64,000 nt of DNA from JAHHTP01 sp964587555 (GTDB lineage: Bacteria > Bacillota > Clostridia > Oscillospirales > Ruminococcaceae): positions 1 through 64,000 of the forward strand of contig CAZPLR010000005.1 in NCBI GenBank assembly GCA_964587555.1, written 5' to 3'. The notes under the pieces were generated by a model that had not been told where the DNA came from, ran no database searches, and saw nothing but the letters and a program-made list of their open reading frames with translations. A program made the position numbers and the translations under genes. Within the stretch, counting starts at the first letter, position 1. Each line of letters opens with the position of its first letter. This document shows, one piece after another, positions 14,540 through 23,453 of the stretch.

Positions 14540-15751
14540 TTAACTCTGCGGAATGAACGCATCGTGGATCACGTTACACGCCTGCTTGCCTTTGTCCTTA
14601 TCGATCAGAACCGAAATTTTGATTTCAGAGGTGGAGATCATCTTGATGTTGATATTCGCCTCATATAAAGCGCCAAACATTTTCGCCGCAACGCCCGGAT
14701 TGGACTGCATCCCTGCGCCGACAATCGAAACCTTAGAAACCTCGGTGTTGTAATTGATCTCTTTGGTGTGCAGAATGTCTTGATTTTCCTGTAAAACGCT
14801 CATCGCGTTCATCAGCTCATCCTCTGGGACCGTAAAACTGATGTCCTTTGTTCCGTCGCGCCCGATCGACTGTAAAATGATGTCTACATTGATCTTCTTC
14901 GAAGCAAGTAAAGAGAATAAGGTGTATGCAATACCCGGCTGATCCGGCACGCCCATAACCGATATACGCGCGACGTTGTCATCCTTTGCAACGCCCTTAA
15001 TCAGCATCTTTTCCATTTTAACGACCTCCTTGACCTTTGTACCAGGTTTGTCTTCCAAGCTGGAGAGCACCTCCAGATCCACATGATATTTTTTTGCCAG
15101 TTCAACCGATCGGTTGTGCAGCACGTTTGCGCCGAGCGTAGCAAGCTCCAGCATCTCGTCGTAGGTGATCTCGCTGAGCTTCACCGCGCCGTTAACATAA
15201 CGCGGATCGGCGGTGTAAACGCCGTCGACGTCGGTAAAGATTTGACAGTATTCCGCATGCAGCACCGCTGCAAGCCCTACTGCGCTGGTATCTGAACCGC
15301 CGCGTCCAAGCGTTGTAATATCATCCATCCGATTAATGCCTTGGAAACCTGCGACAATCACAATCTTGTTTTTGTCAAGCTCGGCGTTTAACCGGTCGGT
15401 TTCAATATGCCGAATCCGTGCGTTTCCATAGTTTGTGTGGCAGACAAATCCCGCCTGCCATCCGGTCAGCGAGATGACCGGAAAGCCTAACCCCTCGATC
15501 GCCATTGCAAGCAGCGAAATCGAAATCTGCTCGCCGGTGGAAAGCAACATATCCATCTCTCGCTTGGATGCTTTCGGATTTATCTCGTTGGCTTTCTCAA
15601 TCAGGTCGTCCGTCGTATCCCCCTGTGCGGAAACAACCGCTACAACCTGATTCCCTTTCTTATAGGTTTCGGTTATAATACGTGCAACGTTGCGAATACG
15701 CTGCGCGTCCTTTACGGATGTGCCGCCGAATTTCTGAACAATAAGCGCCAC
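14540..15751 (-). CDS. lysC: Aspartate kinase
   Basis: Phosphorylates aspartate, the first step towards lysine, threonine and methionine. The 403-residue protein begins with VALIVQKFGGTSVKDAQRI and has the kinase domain (about 1-245) followed by two ACT domains (about 265-400), the form that is feedback-inhibited by amino acids. The start is GTG at 15751 with AGGAGGAGAG upstream; an ATG further upstream lacks such a site. It is last in an operon with hom and thrB, which suggests a threonine-branch isozyme. Confidence 0.95.
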   Translation of the reverse strand: MALIVQKFGGTSVKDAQRIRNVARIITETYKKGNQVVAVVSAQGDTTDDLIEKANEINPKASKREMDMLLSTGEQISISLLAMAIEGLGFPVISLTGWQAGFVCHTNYGNARIRHIETDRLNAELDKNKIVIVAGFQGINRMDDITTLGRGGSDTSAVGLAAVLHAEYCQIFTDVDGVYTADPRYVNGAVKLSEITYDEMLELATLGANVLHNRSVELAKKYHVDLEVLSSLEDKPGTKVKEVVKMEKMLIKGVAKDDNVARISVMGVPDQPGIAYTLFSLLASKKINVDIILQSIGRDGTKDISFTVPEDELMNAMSVLQENQDILHTKEINYNTEVSKVSIVGAGMQSNPGVAAKMFGALYEANINIKMISTSEIKISVLIDKDKGKQACNVIHDAFIPQS

Positions 15752-15805
15752 GTTTTCTCTCCTCCTAACAAATGTATCTATCGCGCATAATCGCACGGAA
15801 TAAGC

Positions 15806-16696
15806 TCAGAATACCACTTTTGTGCCTTGGTTGTCAATGGAAAGCTCCTTGATCTGCCAACCGGTCAGCCCCAAACCGTCCAGATACTCCCGCATTGCTT
15901 TCGCAAAGCTTATGTCATGACCGTTGATGATCGCCATCAGCGTCGGACCTGCGCCGCTGACATAGGCGGCGTAGGCGCCTAAATCATACGCTTTATCAAA
16001 AATATCCTGCGAGTGGGCAATGAACTTCATGCGGTACGGCTGATGCAGCTTATCCTGCACCGCCTCTCTGATGTTCTCGTACTTTCCCTGCAAAAGCGAC
16101 GCAGAAAACAGCGCCGCACGGGAAAGATTATATCTTGCATCAAGATGCGAAACCTGCTCCGGCAGACATTGACGCGCCTCAGCGGTTTTCATCTCAAAAT
16201 CGGGGATCATCGCAATAAATTTTAACTGCCTGAATATCTCCTGCTTGACCCAGTAAACATGGTTCCCTTCAAATACCGCCGTGACAATGCCGCCTAGCAG
16301 CGCCGGCGCGATATTATCCGGATGTCCTTCGATCCGCGCCGCAATGTCTAAAAGCTCGTCGGTGTTAAACGGCGTTCCAAGCAATAAATTCGCACCGTAA
16401 ACCCCGGCGATGATGCAGGCGGAGGAAGAGCCTAACCCTCTCGTCATCGGAATATTGTTCCTTTGGTGGATCCGCAGCCCCGGCAGCGGTTTGCCGCAGA
16501 GATCGTAAAGCTGCTTTGCCGAAACATAAATTAAGTTATCCTTTCCGGTTGGCACAATAGTGCCATCCAAAGGCAGGATGTCAATCGTATCGCTCTCCTC
16601 AATCCCGACGTAGTTGTATAAATTGACCGCCAGCCCAAGGCTGTCGAAGCCCGCTCCCAGATTGGCGCTGGTGGCGGGAATCTGAATATTGATCAT
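15806..16696 (-). CDS. thrB: Homoserine kinase
   Basis: Converts homoserine to O-phosphohomoserine for threonine synthesis. It is a 296-residue GHMP kinase: N-terminal PATSANLGAGFDSLGLAVNLYN, the ATP-binding motif RGLGSSSACIIAGVYGAN (about 90-107), and the C-terminal YVSGAGPTLMAII motif. It lies 20 bases downstream of hom. Threonine synthase is not in the window. Confidence 0.96.
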   Translation of the reverse strand: MINIQIPATSANLGAGFDSLGLAVNLYNYVGIEESDTIDILPLDGTIVPTGKDNLIYVSAKQLYDLCGKPLPGLRIHQRNNIPMTRGLGSSSACIIAGVYGANLLLGTPFNTDELLDIAARIEGHPDNIAPALLGGIVTAVFEGNHVYWVKQEIFRQLKFIAMIPDFEMKTAEARQCLPEQVSHLDARYNLSRAALFSASLLQGKYENIREAVQDKLHQPYRMKFIAHSQDIFDKAYDLGAYAAYVSGAGPTLMAIINGHDISFAKAMREYLDGLGLTGWQIKELSIDNQGTKVVF

Positions 16697-16716
16697 ACGT
16701 TACCCGTCCCTTTCCG

Positions 16717-17958
16717 TCAATATGGAAGCACTCTTATTTTATTCTTCAGCGTTCCTGCTGGTTCAAGCTCCGCGACAAGCTTGTCCGAAGCTTCGCCGCT
16801 CATTGGTACAGTAATAACGGCAAGCTCGTCCTGCGGTGCGTCCGCCTTGTCCAGCGTCATCTGAACCGATTGCTTCATCGCCGCAAGCAGCCTCTCCTTC
16901 CCCTCCTTTGCCGCAAACAGCATATAATAGGAATGAACCGCTTCCTTCGCCGGAATGACTCTGTTTACCCCGTCATCCTCCCACGTGAGGAAGGAACAGG
17001 TGTCGTGCATCGCGGCAGCATCGATCATATCCGACACAACCGCACTCGCGGTCGGCAGCTTGCCGGCGCCTTTGCCATAAAACAGCACGTCGCCGGTTTC
17101 ACTGCCACGCACCAAAATCGCATTGAACACATCCTGCACATGCGCAAGCTGGCTATCCTCATGAATAAACGCCGGGCAGACCATGCACTCCATCCTCCCG
17201 CCGTCCAGCCGCTTATAGTAGCCGATCAGCTTGATTACGCCGCCCCAAATATCGGCATAAGCGACGTCGGTAAGGGTCAGTTTTGTAATCCCTTCGGCAG
17301 AAATATACTCCGGGTATATATGCTTTCCGCTTGCAATGGAAGCCATAATGCAGATCTTGCGAGCTGCATCCTCGCCTTCGACATCCGCTTTCGGATCACG
17401 CTCGGCGTAACCCAACTCCTGCGCCAGCGCAAGCGCATCCGCAAACGACATCCCCTCACGGATCATTTTGGTCAGGATGAAATTGGTCGTGCCATTTAAA
17501 ATACCGGCAATGCCCTCGATCTTGTTGGCGGCCAAGCAGTCATACATCGGATGAATGATAGGGATGCCGCCGCCGACACTCGCCTCAAAAAAGTAGTTGA
17601 CGTGATGCTCCCTTGCCGTCTTTAACAGCTCTGCGCCCTTCTCGGCAACAAGCGCCTTGTTGGACGTCACAACGTTCTTCCCGCTTTCCAAAAGCGCCTT
17701 TGTGAACTCATAGGCGGGATGCACGCCGCCCATGGTTTCGGCGACAACCGTTATCTCCGGATCGTTTAAAATATCGTTAAAATCCTTAGTAAAAAGCTCC
17801 TTGTAAGATAAATCGTCAAAATCCCGCAGGTCAAGGATGCGTTTCACCGCAAGCGCTCGCCCAAGCTTGCGCTCGATCGTTTCCGCATTCTCCATCAGTA
17901 CCTGCGCCACACCGGAGCCTACCGTTCCATGTCCCATAATAGCCGCTTCTCTTTTCAT
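16717..17958 (-). CDS. hom: Homoserine dehydrogenase
   Basis: Reduces aspartate semialdehyde to homoserine. The 413-residue protein has the NAD(P)-binding GHGTVGSGVAQVL (9-21), VVTSNKALVAEKG, the catalytic core with GILNGTTNFILTKM and AYADPKADVEGEDAARK-type motifs, and a C-terminal ACT domain (about 335-413), the usual site of threonine feedback. ATG at 17958 follows GGAAAGG. It is second in the ACT protein-hom-thrB-lysC operon. Confidence 0.96.
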   Translation of the reverse strand: MKREAAIMGHGTVGSGVAQVLMENAETIERKLGRALAVKRILDLRDFDDLSYKELFTKDFNDILNDPEITVVAETMGGVHPAYEFTKALLESGKNVVTSNKALVAEKGAELLKTAREHHVNYFFEASVGGGIPIIHPMYDCLAANKIEGIAGILNGTTNFILTKMIREGMSFADALALAQELGYAERDPKADVEGEDAARKICIMASIASGKHIYPEYISAEGITKLTLTDVAYADIWGGVIKLIGYYKRLDGGRMECMVCPAFIHEDSQLAHVQDVFNAILVRGSETGDVLFYGKGAGKLPTASAVVSDMIDAAAMHDTCSFLTWEDDGVNRVIPAKEAVHSYYMLFAAKEGKERLLAAMKQSVQMTLDKADAPQDELAVITVPMSGEASDKLVAELEPAGTLKNKIRVLPY

Positions 17959-17991
17959 GCCGCATTTCCTTTCCGTTTTGTCCGTTCTTTT

Positions 17992-18426
17992 TTAAAGCCT
18001 TCTAACCGTTAAAACACCTCGCAGCTTGCGCAGACGCTCCATAACAATCTCGTAGTTTTCAAGCTCTTTGTCCAGCCGGATCGTAATCGTTACGCCAGCA
18101 ACCATTTCGGATGGCACGTTCTGGTTTAAGGTGATCACGTTCGCGTGGTATTCATACAGCAAATAAAGCACCGAAGAGAGGATCCCCGGCTCATCCGAAA
18201 GCTTTAGGTAGATCGTGATATCCTTCGCCGCCTGCTCCTCTTCATAATACTTGATGCAGTCCTTATACTTATAAAACGCACTTCGCGAGATGTCCGCCAT
18301 CTGACACGCTTGTGTCAGATTACGCGCTTCATCCTTCAACAAATAGCTCTTCGCTGCCAGCACCTTCTGAAAGATCACCGGCAGCACGCTCTCATCCACC
18401 AGCACAAAGCGCCGCTTTTGTTCCAT
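17992..18426 (-). CDS. ACT domain protein, PheB/UPF0735 family
   Basis: A 144-residue protein with a short helical N-terminal part that includes a helix-turn-helix-like stretch (ACQMADISRSAFYKYKD, about 40-56) and a C-terminal ACT domain (70-144). These proteins usually precede hom in Firmicutes and are thought to sense an amino acid, perhaps threonine or phenylalanine, but their mode of action is unclear. It is the first gene of the threonine operon, so a regulatory role for that operon is a reasonable inference. Confidence 0.88.
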   Translation of the reverse strand: MEQKRRFVLVDESVLPVIFQKVLAAKSYLLKDEARNLTQACQMADISRSAFYKYKDCIKYYEEEQAAKDITIYLKLSDEPGILSSVLYLLYEYHANVITLNQNVPSEMVAGVTITIRLDKELENYEIVMERLRKLRGVLTVRRL

Positions 18427-18523
18427 TTTTCAGATCATCCCTTTCTGAAGACGCCCTTTTCCCAAGCCTTTCTTTCGAGCCAGTACGCCCTGCATGAACA
18501 GTTGTGTATTTGCCGCATACAAT

Positions 18524-18552
18524 ATGATATCACATTCTGCGCAGATTGACAA
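18524..18552 (-). promoter_or_regulatory. Sigma-A promoter of the threonine operon
   Basis: TTGTCA (18547-18552), 17 bases, TATCAT (18524-18529). The leader is about 90 bases with no T-box or other leader I recognise. Confidence 0.82.
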
Positions 18553-18649
18553 GCTCGTTAATTCGACTGATTTTGACTAAAAACAAATGAAATTCAGAAT
18601 TTTTTTAAAATATCTCCATTTATCTTCTTATTTTAATAAAATTCTTTTG

Positions 18650-19960
18650 TTATCTTTGATTTTCATCAATTTTTATTCGTTTTGCACATAGGATAACCAA
18701 AATAACCCCAGTATGTAAAAGCAGCATCAATCCATTTGCAAAATCGGACAGCCGAAGCACGAGATCTGACGAAAGAAAAAAGCCTGCTGCCGCCGCTATT
18801 GCGAAAGCGGCGGCATATATTCCATCTCTTCTTCCCAAAAACCGGAGACAACTGCTTCCGTAGTACCCCCAGCCGAGCGCAGCCGCAAGCGCAAAGAGCC
18901 AGAGTGCCGCCATCAAAAAGGCAATACCGCAGACGCCAAAGACGCTCTCAAACGCGCAGGCGGTCATGGCATACGGCTCAGACGCACGCATTGCCGCATT
19001 GCTGGTCAGCAGCGTCATCGCTGTAATGCTGCACATCGCAACAGTATCAAAAAAAACCTCAAACACACCCCAAAGACCAGCGATATGCGGCTTCTCTCCG
19101 GAGGCGGCGTGAACGATCGGCGCGGAGCCAAGCCCGCATTCGTTGGTGAATAGCCCGCGCATCACGCCGGTGCGCACTGCCGACGCTAAAACAGCGCCGC
19201 AGAAGCCGCCCGCTGCCGGACGGCAGCCGAACGCGCCCTGAAGAATGCTTGCGGCAGCCTGCGGCAGATAGGCGCGGTTTATCCATAACAGAACGCCGCA
19301 GCCGAGCAGATATCCGGCAGCCATGATCGGCGTCAAAACGCCGGTGATACGGGTGATACGCTTTTCGCCGCCGCGCATTCCAAAATACAGCGCGCCGGCA
19401 AACAGTACGCTCAAAATTCCTGTCAGGCAGAGCTGCTGCTCTGCCGAAAGCGATAGCTGCTTTATCATCACGCCGACCGCATTCCCCTGCGCTAAATTAC
19501 CAACGCCGAAGCTGGCCGCAATGCAAAGAATGCAAAATAGTGCGGCAAGCCGTTTTGTGTGAAGCCGCTTCTGGATTACTACCATCGGACCGCCAAAAAA
19601 CGTATTTCCATCTCTCACTCGATCCGCGCAGGAAAGATAAATCTCCACATACTTGACCGCCATGCCAAGAAAGGCTGCCGCGATCATCCAAAATACCGCG
19701 CCTGCACCGCCCAAGCCGATCGAAACTGCGACCCCGATGATGTTCCCAGTCCCCAATGTGCCGGAAAGCGCTGTCATCGCGGCAGAAAATGAACGAAAGC
19801 CTCCTTCGCGTTTTTCCTCTTTACAAAACGGCAGCAGCATGGCGGTTTTGAACCGTCTAACCTGCACAAACCGCGTCTTGACGCCGCAGACCACGCCGCA
19901 GATCACCAAGGCTGCGGTAGTAGCCGGCGAGATCAGATAGTCGATCAAACCTTGCAGCAA
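18650..19960 (-). CDS. Sodium:alanine/glycine symporter family (AGCS) protein
   Basis: Takes up alanine or glycine with Na+ or H+. With the TTG start at 19960, which has GGGAGGGAG 6 bases upstream, the product has 436 residues and about 11 membrane spans. Family motifs include FSAAMTALSGTLGTGNIIGVAVSI and RGLFTNECGLGSAP, and GVLTP in the middle. An ATG-initiated reading 27 codons longer exists but lacks a ribosome binding site. The gene stands alone between the threonine operon and a terminator. Confidence 0.9.
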   Translation of the reverse strand: MLQGLIDYLISPATTAALVICGVVCGVKTRFVQVRRFKTAMLLPFCKEEKREGGFRSFSAAMTALSGTLGTGNIIGVAVSIGLGGAGAVFWMIAAAFLGMAVKYVEIYLSCADRVRDGNTFFGGPMVVIQKRLHTKRLAALFCILCIAASFGVGNLAQGNAVGVMIKQLSLSAEQQLCLTGILSVLFAGALYFGMRGGEKRITRITGVLTPIMAAGYLLGCGVLLWINRAYLPQAAASILQGAFGCRPAAGGFCGAVLASAVRTGVMRGLFTNECGLGSAPIVHAASGEKPHIAGLWGVFEVFFDTVAMCSITAMTLLTSNAAMRASEPYAMTACAFESVFGVCGIAFLMAALWLFALAAALGWGYYGSSCLRFLGRRDGIYAAAFAIAAAAGFFLSSDLVLRLSDFANGLMLLLHTGVILVILCAKRIKIDENQR

Positions 19961-20042
19961 AATATTCTCCCTCCCATCCATGTCTGCTTTCATGATATGA
20001 GAAAAAAATATCCGGCATACTGATTTTTCATGATAGAACACA

Positions 20043-20074
20043 AAAGCACGAAAGCGTACAAGCCTTCGTGCTTT
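20043..20074 (-). terminator. Terminator after the DUF624-like gene
   Basis: A perfect 10-bp stem AAAGCACGAA/TTCGTGCTTT (20065-20074 with 20043-20052); the minus strand continues TTTTGTGTT, an imperfect U tract. Confidence 0.65.
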
Positions 20075-20090
20075 GATTCTGCAATATATG

Positions 20091-21002
20091 TTATTTGATC
20101 GACTTATTCTTGCTCTTCACCGCGTCCGGCGAATTTAAGCTGCTGCGCTCCAGCTCCGGCGCATCGCTGAAGATGGAATCCTTCTTTTCCGGAATCGGAT
20201 TTCCATTCTCGTCAACCTTAATTTCATTCCCGTCTTCATCGGTATAGACATACTCGTACTCGTTCTCCTCCTCATGCGGCTCGTACGGATTTTCTACCCC
20301 GCTCTGATCATAATACGGCTTCATCAGATGCGTGTAAACGTACGGGAAATACAGATAAGAAATCAGAAATCCAAGTGTCGTCATCGAAATAAACGGCAGC
20401 AGGATCACGCTGAACGGGAAGAAAAGATAAATCAAATAGCAATAAACAATCAGGAAAGCAGCAATCACAAGATTCTGCTTGATGCTCAGCGCCGCTAAAA
20501 CAAAGCTGTTTTTTAACAGCGCAATGGTTTTCAGCTCGATCTTCGCGCTGATGATCCAACTGTAAAGAAAGGTGAACAAGAAAATGATAGAGAAGAAAAT
20601 GGCGGCAAAGAATCCGATGTAGATCAAAAAGCTCTGCTTATCCATATTAATCGTGAAAAACAGGATCGCATAAAGGCAGGCGATCATTGTAATCACCTCG
20701 ATCAGCCCCATCCAAAACGAGGATTTGAAATTCTTTTTGAACTGATTCCAAAAATCATGCCAGAGAAATACCGGCTTGTGCTCTGCATAATCGCTGGTCA
20801 GCCGCACCATCGCCGTGGTTGCCGGACCAAAGGTCACAATCGGGATGCAGGCGATCACATATAGGATGTTCAAGCCGAACAGCCGCCAGAAATTGCGGAA
20901 ATACAACTCAAAAAATAGGAAAAACCGGTTTTTCTGCGGCTCGTCCTTGCGCACCCCTTTGCCGGGTTTTTCATAGTTACCAAATCCAAAAAAGCTTCCC
21001 AT
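20091..21002 (-). CDS. YesL-like (DUF624) membrane protein with acidic tail
   Basis: A 303-residue protein with five or six membrane spans (about 45-215), containing LNILYVIACIPIVTFGPATTAMVRL, which fits the DUF624/YesL pattern, and a long hydrophilic C-terminal tail (about 225-303). The tail is rich in Glu, Asp and Tyr (for instance EEENEYEYVYTDEDGNEIKVDENGNPIP) and then Lys/Ser. Function is unknown; YesL-type genes often sit near carbohydrate systems, which is not the case here. It follows the SpoIIM-like gene by about 75 bases. Confidence 0.7.
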   Translation of the reverse strand: MGSFFGFGNYEKPGKGVRKDEPQKNRFFLFFELYFRNFWRLFGLNILYVIACIPIVTFGPATTAMVRLTSDYAEHKPVFLWHDFWNQFKKNFKSSFWMGLIEVITMIACLYAILFFTINMDKQSFLIYIGFFAAIFFSIIFLFTFLYSWIISAKIELKTIALLKNSFVLAALSIKQNLVIAAFLIVYCYLIYLFFPFSVILLPFISMTTLGFLISYLYFPYVYTHLMKPYYDQSGVENPYEPHEEENEYEYVYTDEDGNEIKVDENGNPIPEKKDSIFSDAPELERSSLNSPDAVKSKNKSIK

Positions 21003-21077
21003 CTTTATGCCCTATCCTTTCCTTTTTACAACCGTTCCCTCCGCCAAAGGCACTCCGCCTTTCGCTCTTCCATTCTT

Positions 21078-21668
21078 TCATCCGGCAAGAAACCCCTTGC
21101 CATACCAATAAAAACAGCCCGCAGCCAACGCGCATATCAGCGCCCAAAGCCCCGCCTGCCGCAGCGCCAAAAGCAGATGCTGCCTTAGCTGCCGCCTGAT
21201 TTCGTTTTCCTCCGCTTTATAAAGCCCTGTAAACGAAAGTCCCGCCTTTGCCGCTGGGAAAAACGTCATGAAATATCCCGCTGCAAGCGGCAGATACCAA
21301 AGCAGCAAAAACCATATCCCTTCAAAGCTTTCACCCATGAGCAGCATTCCGCCGCAGCCGCAGACAACGCCCGCCGCAGCGGATACAAGCAGGATGAAGG
21401 GCTGTCCGACTAGCCATAACCCAAAGCACACAACCAAAACCAGCAGGGCAAGTCCGGCAAGATAGATACGGCCTCCAAACGCAGCCAGCGCCTGAAACGA
21501 GCCGTCAAGCGTCTTCCATATCGCAAACTGCCCGTCAAGCAGCGCCTTTACGCTCTTTGCCTCCTCGGTCAGCTGCAAATGCAGCATGAATCCGCCGCAA
21601 ATCAACCCCGCTAAATAAGAAACGGTTAAAAAGCATCCCGCATTTCTGCCCCAAAATCTTTGTCCCAT
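21078..21668 (-). CDS. Polytopic membrane protein, possibly SpoIIM-like
   Basis: A 196-residue protein with an N-terminal span (about 12-30), an external loop of about 30 residues, three or four central spans (66-140) and a last span (about 170-192). The layout and the central LWLVGQPFILLVSAAAGVV stretch resemble stage II sporulation protein M, which helps drive engulfment, but identity is too low to be sure. GGAAAGGGATGG precedes the ATG. Upstream is a sigma-E-like sequence (21705-21733). An uncharacterised membrane protein is the alternative. Confidence 0.45.
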   Translation of the reverse strand: MGQRFWGRNAGCFLTVSYLAGLICGGFMLHLQLTEEAKSVKALLDGQFAIWKTLDGSFQALAAFGGRIYLAGLALLVLVVCFGLWLVGQPFILLVSAAAGVVCGCGGMLLMGESFEGIWFLLLWYLPLAAGYFMTFFPAAKAGLSFTGLYKAEENEIRRQLRQHLLLALRQAGLWALICALAAGCFYWYGKGFLAG

Positions 21669-21704
21669 ATACCCATCCCTTTCCGAAAGAAGATTACGGT
21701 ATAT

Positions 21705-21733
21705 CCTATGGGCAAGTCCTTTTATTTATGCCT
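21705..21733 (-). promoter_or_regulatory. Possible sigma-E type promoter of the SpoIIM-like gene
   Basis: The minus strand has GCATAAA, 14 bases, CATAGGAT. This agrees with the sigma-E pattern (KMATATT-N14-CATACANT) at 5 of 7 and 6 of 8 positions. No sigma-A promoter is evident in the 85-base gap after scfB. It is a weak match and may be chance. Confidence 0.3.
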
Positions 21734-21753
21734 TTTTCTTCCAAACGGCATTC

Positions 21754-23148
21754 TTAGCAGATATGCGAAAACTTTCTCTCTTCCTCTTCGTTAAGATCAG
21801 CCAGCGCAGCCTTTATCATGATCGCGCATTCCACCCGTTTTTTCTCCAGCTCACAGGACAGGTGGTGCGGGATCGACATATCGCCCGCATAGAGGTAGCT
21901 GTTTGCATTGCATCCGCCGCTGCAATAAAACTTCGCCCAGCAGTCCTTACAGCCCTTGCGGGAATAAATGTTCGAATGCGCAAAATACAGCTTTTTTTCT
22001 TGGTCAACCGACAAATCCAGCACGCTCCCCATTTTCCAGTCCTCCAAACCGACAAACTGGTGACATGGGTAAATATCTCCATCCGGTGTTACCGCGACAT
22101 ATTCGTTGCCGCAGCCGCATCCGCGCAGACGCTTGATCGCACAAGGACCTTGATCCAGGTCGATCATGAAATGGAAAAAGTTGATTGGGATACCCGCTTT
22201 TTTGCGGCGGATGATCTCGACCGCAAGCCTGTCGTACTCCGCGAAAATGCGCGGAAGATCCTCCTCCTTAAGCGCATATGGCTTGTCCGGGTCGGTCACA
22301 ACCGGCTCCACCGAAATCTGGTCAAAGCCCTCATCGTTCAGATGCATCACATCGTTTGCAAAATCCAAATTGTCGCTTGTAAAGGTGCCGCGCACATAAT
22401 ACTGCCCGTCGCCGCGCTTCTTGACCAAATCCTTATACTTCGGCATGATGATATCGTAGCTTCCTTTGCCGTTCGGCGTCGGACGATTGGCGTCGTTGAT
22501 CTCCGGCCTGCCGTCAACCGAAAGCACAACGTTTGACATCTCCTTGTTGATAAAATCGGTGATCTCTTCGTTTAACAGCATCCCATTGGTCGTGATGGTA
22601 AAACGGAAATTTTTGTTGTACTCCTTCTCTTTCGAGCGGGCGTACTCCACTACCTTTTTCACCACATTGATATTCATCAACGGTTCGCCGCCGAAAAAGT
22701 CAAGCTCCAAATTCTTGCGTGCGCCGGAATACTTGATTAAAAAATCGATCGCCGCTTTGCCAACCTTCTCGCTCATCAGCTTTCTTCCGCCAGCGTAATC
22801 GCCGGTGGAAGCAAAGCAGTATTTGCAGCGCAGATTACAGTCGTGCGCGATATTTAAGCACATCGCCTTGATCGGCGCCGCCGCCAGTATTCCGGAATAC
22901 TGCTCGTAATCGTCAGCACTGAACAAAACGCCGGCGTCAAACAGCTCTTTGATCTCGGCATACGCCTCGTCTATCTCATCCTTTGAAAACTCCGGCAATT
23001 GCGCATAAAGCATGTCCGGTAGCTGCGCCTCAACCGGCGGCGCAACAAAATCAAGCATCCGGTACATCACATCGTCTACCAGATGCACGCCGCCGCTATG
23101 TACATCTAATACGATATTAAAGCCGTTCTGGCGGTATTTATGTATCAC
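21754..23148 (-). CDS. scfB: Radical SAM/SPASM maturase of the SCIFF peptide
   Basis: Installs thioether cross-links in the SCIFF precursor, making a ranthipeptide. The 464-residue enzyme has an N-terminal peptide-recognition region (about 1-85), the radical SAM core with C104NLRCKYC111, FFGGEPLMN, and a C-terminal SPASM region with Cys-rich motifs GPCAIKRLRGCGCGNEY and CKDCWAKFYCSGGCN that bind auxiliary iron-sulfur clusters. The start is GTG at 23148 with GGGAGG 8 bases upstream. The substrate gene scfA is directly upstream, with a hairpin between the two. Confidence 0.95.
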   Translation of the reverse strand: MIHKYRQNGFNIVLDVHSGGVHLVDDVMYRMLDFVAPPVEAQLPDMLYAQLPEFSKDEIDEAYAEIKELFDAGVLFSADDYEQYSGILAAAPIKAMCLNIAHDCNLRCKYCFASTGDYAGGRKLMSEKVGKAAIDFLIKYSGARKNLELDFFGGEPLMNINVVKKVVEYARSKEKEYNKNFRFTITTNGMLLNEEITDFINKEMSNVVLSVDGRPEINDANRPTPNGKGSYDIIMPKYKDLVKKRGDGQYYVRGTFTSDNLDFANDVMHLNDEGFDQISVEPVVTDPDKPYALKEEDLPRIFAEYDRLAVEIIRRKKAGIPINFFHFMIDLDQGPCAIKRLRGCGCGNEYVAVTPDGDIYPCHQFVGLEDWKMGSVLDLSVDQEKKLYFAHSNIYSRKGCKDCWAKFYCSGGCNANSYLYAGDMSIPHHLSCELEKKRVECAIMIKAALADLNEEEERKFSHIC

Positions 23149-23171
23149 TGAATCATCCTCCCAAAATATGC

Positions 23172-23211
23172 AAAAGACAAAGGCAACAGCCTGTAAAGCA
23201 GAACTGCTGCC
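23172..23211 (-). terminator. Attenuator-like hairpin between scfA and scfB
   Basis: On the minus strand GGCAGCAG (23204-23211) pairs with CTGTTGCC (23182-23189, one G-U), followed by TTTGTCTTTT. Such a leaky terminator would make more peptide mRNA than maturase mRNA. Confidence 0.55.
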
Positions 23212-23242
23212 CCGTTCCCCTCTTCAACGCAGTCGTCGAGGG

Positions 23243-23380
23243 TTATTTTTCGCACTTCTGATTCGCTACGGTGCAGGAAGTCTTGCACGCAGACTGACAG
23301 GAGGCTTGGCACTCGCCGCAGCCGCCCTTCGCAGCGGTTTTTTTCAGATTCGCAGAATTTAATGTTTTACAGTGTTTCAT
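23243..23380 (-). CDS. scfA: SCIFF ranthipeptide precursor (six cysteines in forty-five)
   Basis: A 45-residue peptide with an N-terminal leader (MKHCKTLNSANLKKTAAKGG) and the near-invariant core CGECQASCQSACKTSCTV followed by ANQKCEK. The six defining cysteines are 21, 24, 28, 32, 36 and 43; an additional Cys sits at position 4 in the leader, where relatives as I recall them usually have another residue. The peptide is the substrate of ScfB. SCIFF is nearly universal in Clostridia and its role is unsettled, with signalling suggested for related ranthipeptides. GAAAGGG lies 12 bases before the ATG. Confidence 0.95.
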   Translation of the reverse strand: MKHCKTLNSANLKKTAAKGGCGECQASCQSACKTSCTVANQKCEK

Positions 23381-23453
23381 AATTCCAATTCCCTTTCTAG
23401 CTATCTATTTCCAGCTGGTTTCCCAACCAAAAACACATCTTTATAAATCTTTC

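Noticed and set aside
16870..17499. 209-codon plus-strand frame
   Set aside because: Antisense to hom, with shadow-type composition.
18427..18552. T-box or threonine attenuator before the threonine operon
   Set aside because: The leader is only about 90 bases and has neither a T-box core nor a Thr-rich leader peptide.
21754..23148. Radical SAM/SPASM gene as maturase for the sulfatase
   Set aside because: scfA lies next to it and the Cys pattern and N-terminal domain fit the SCIFF maturase, not anSME.
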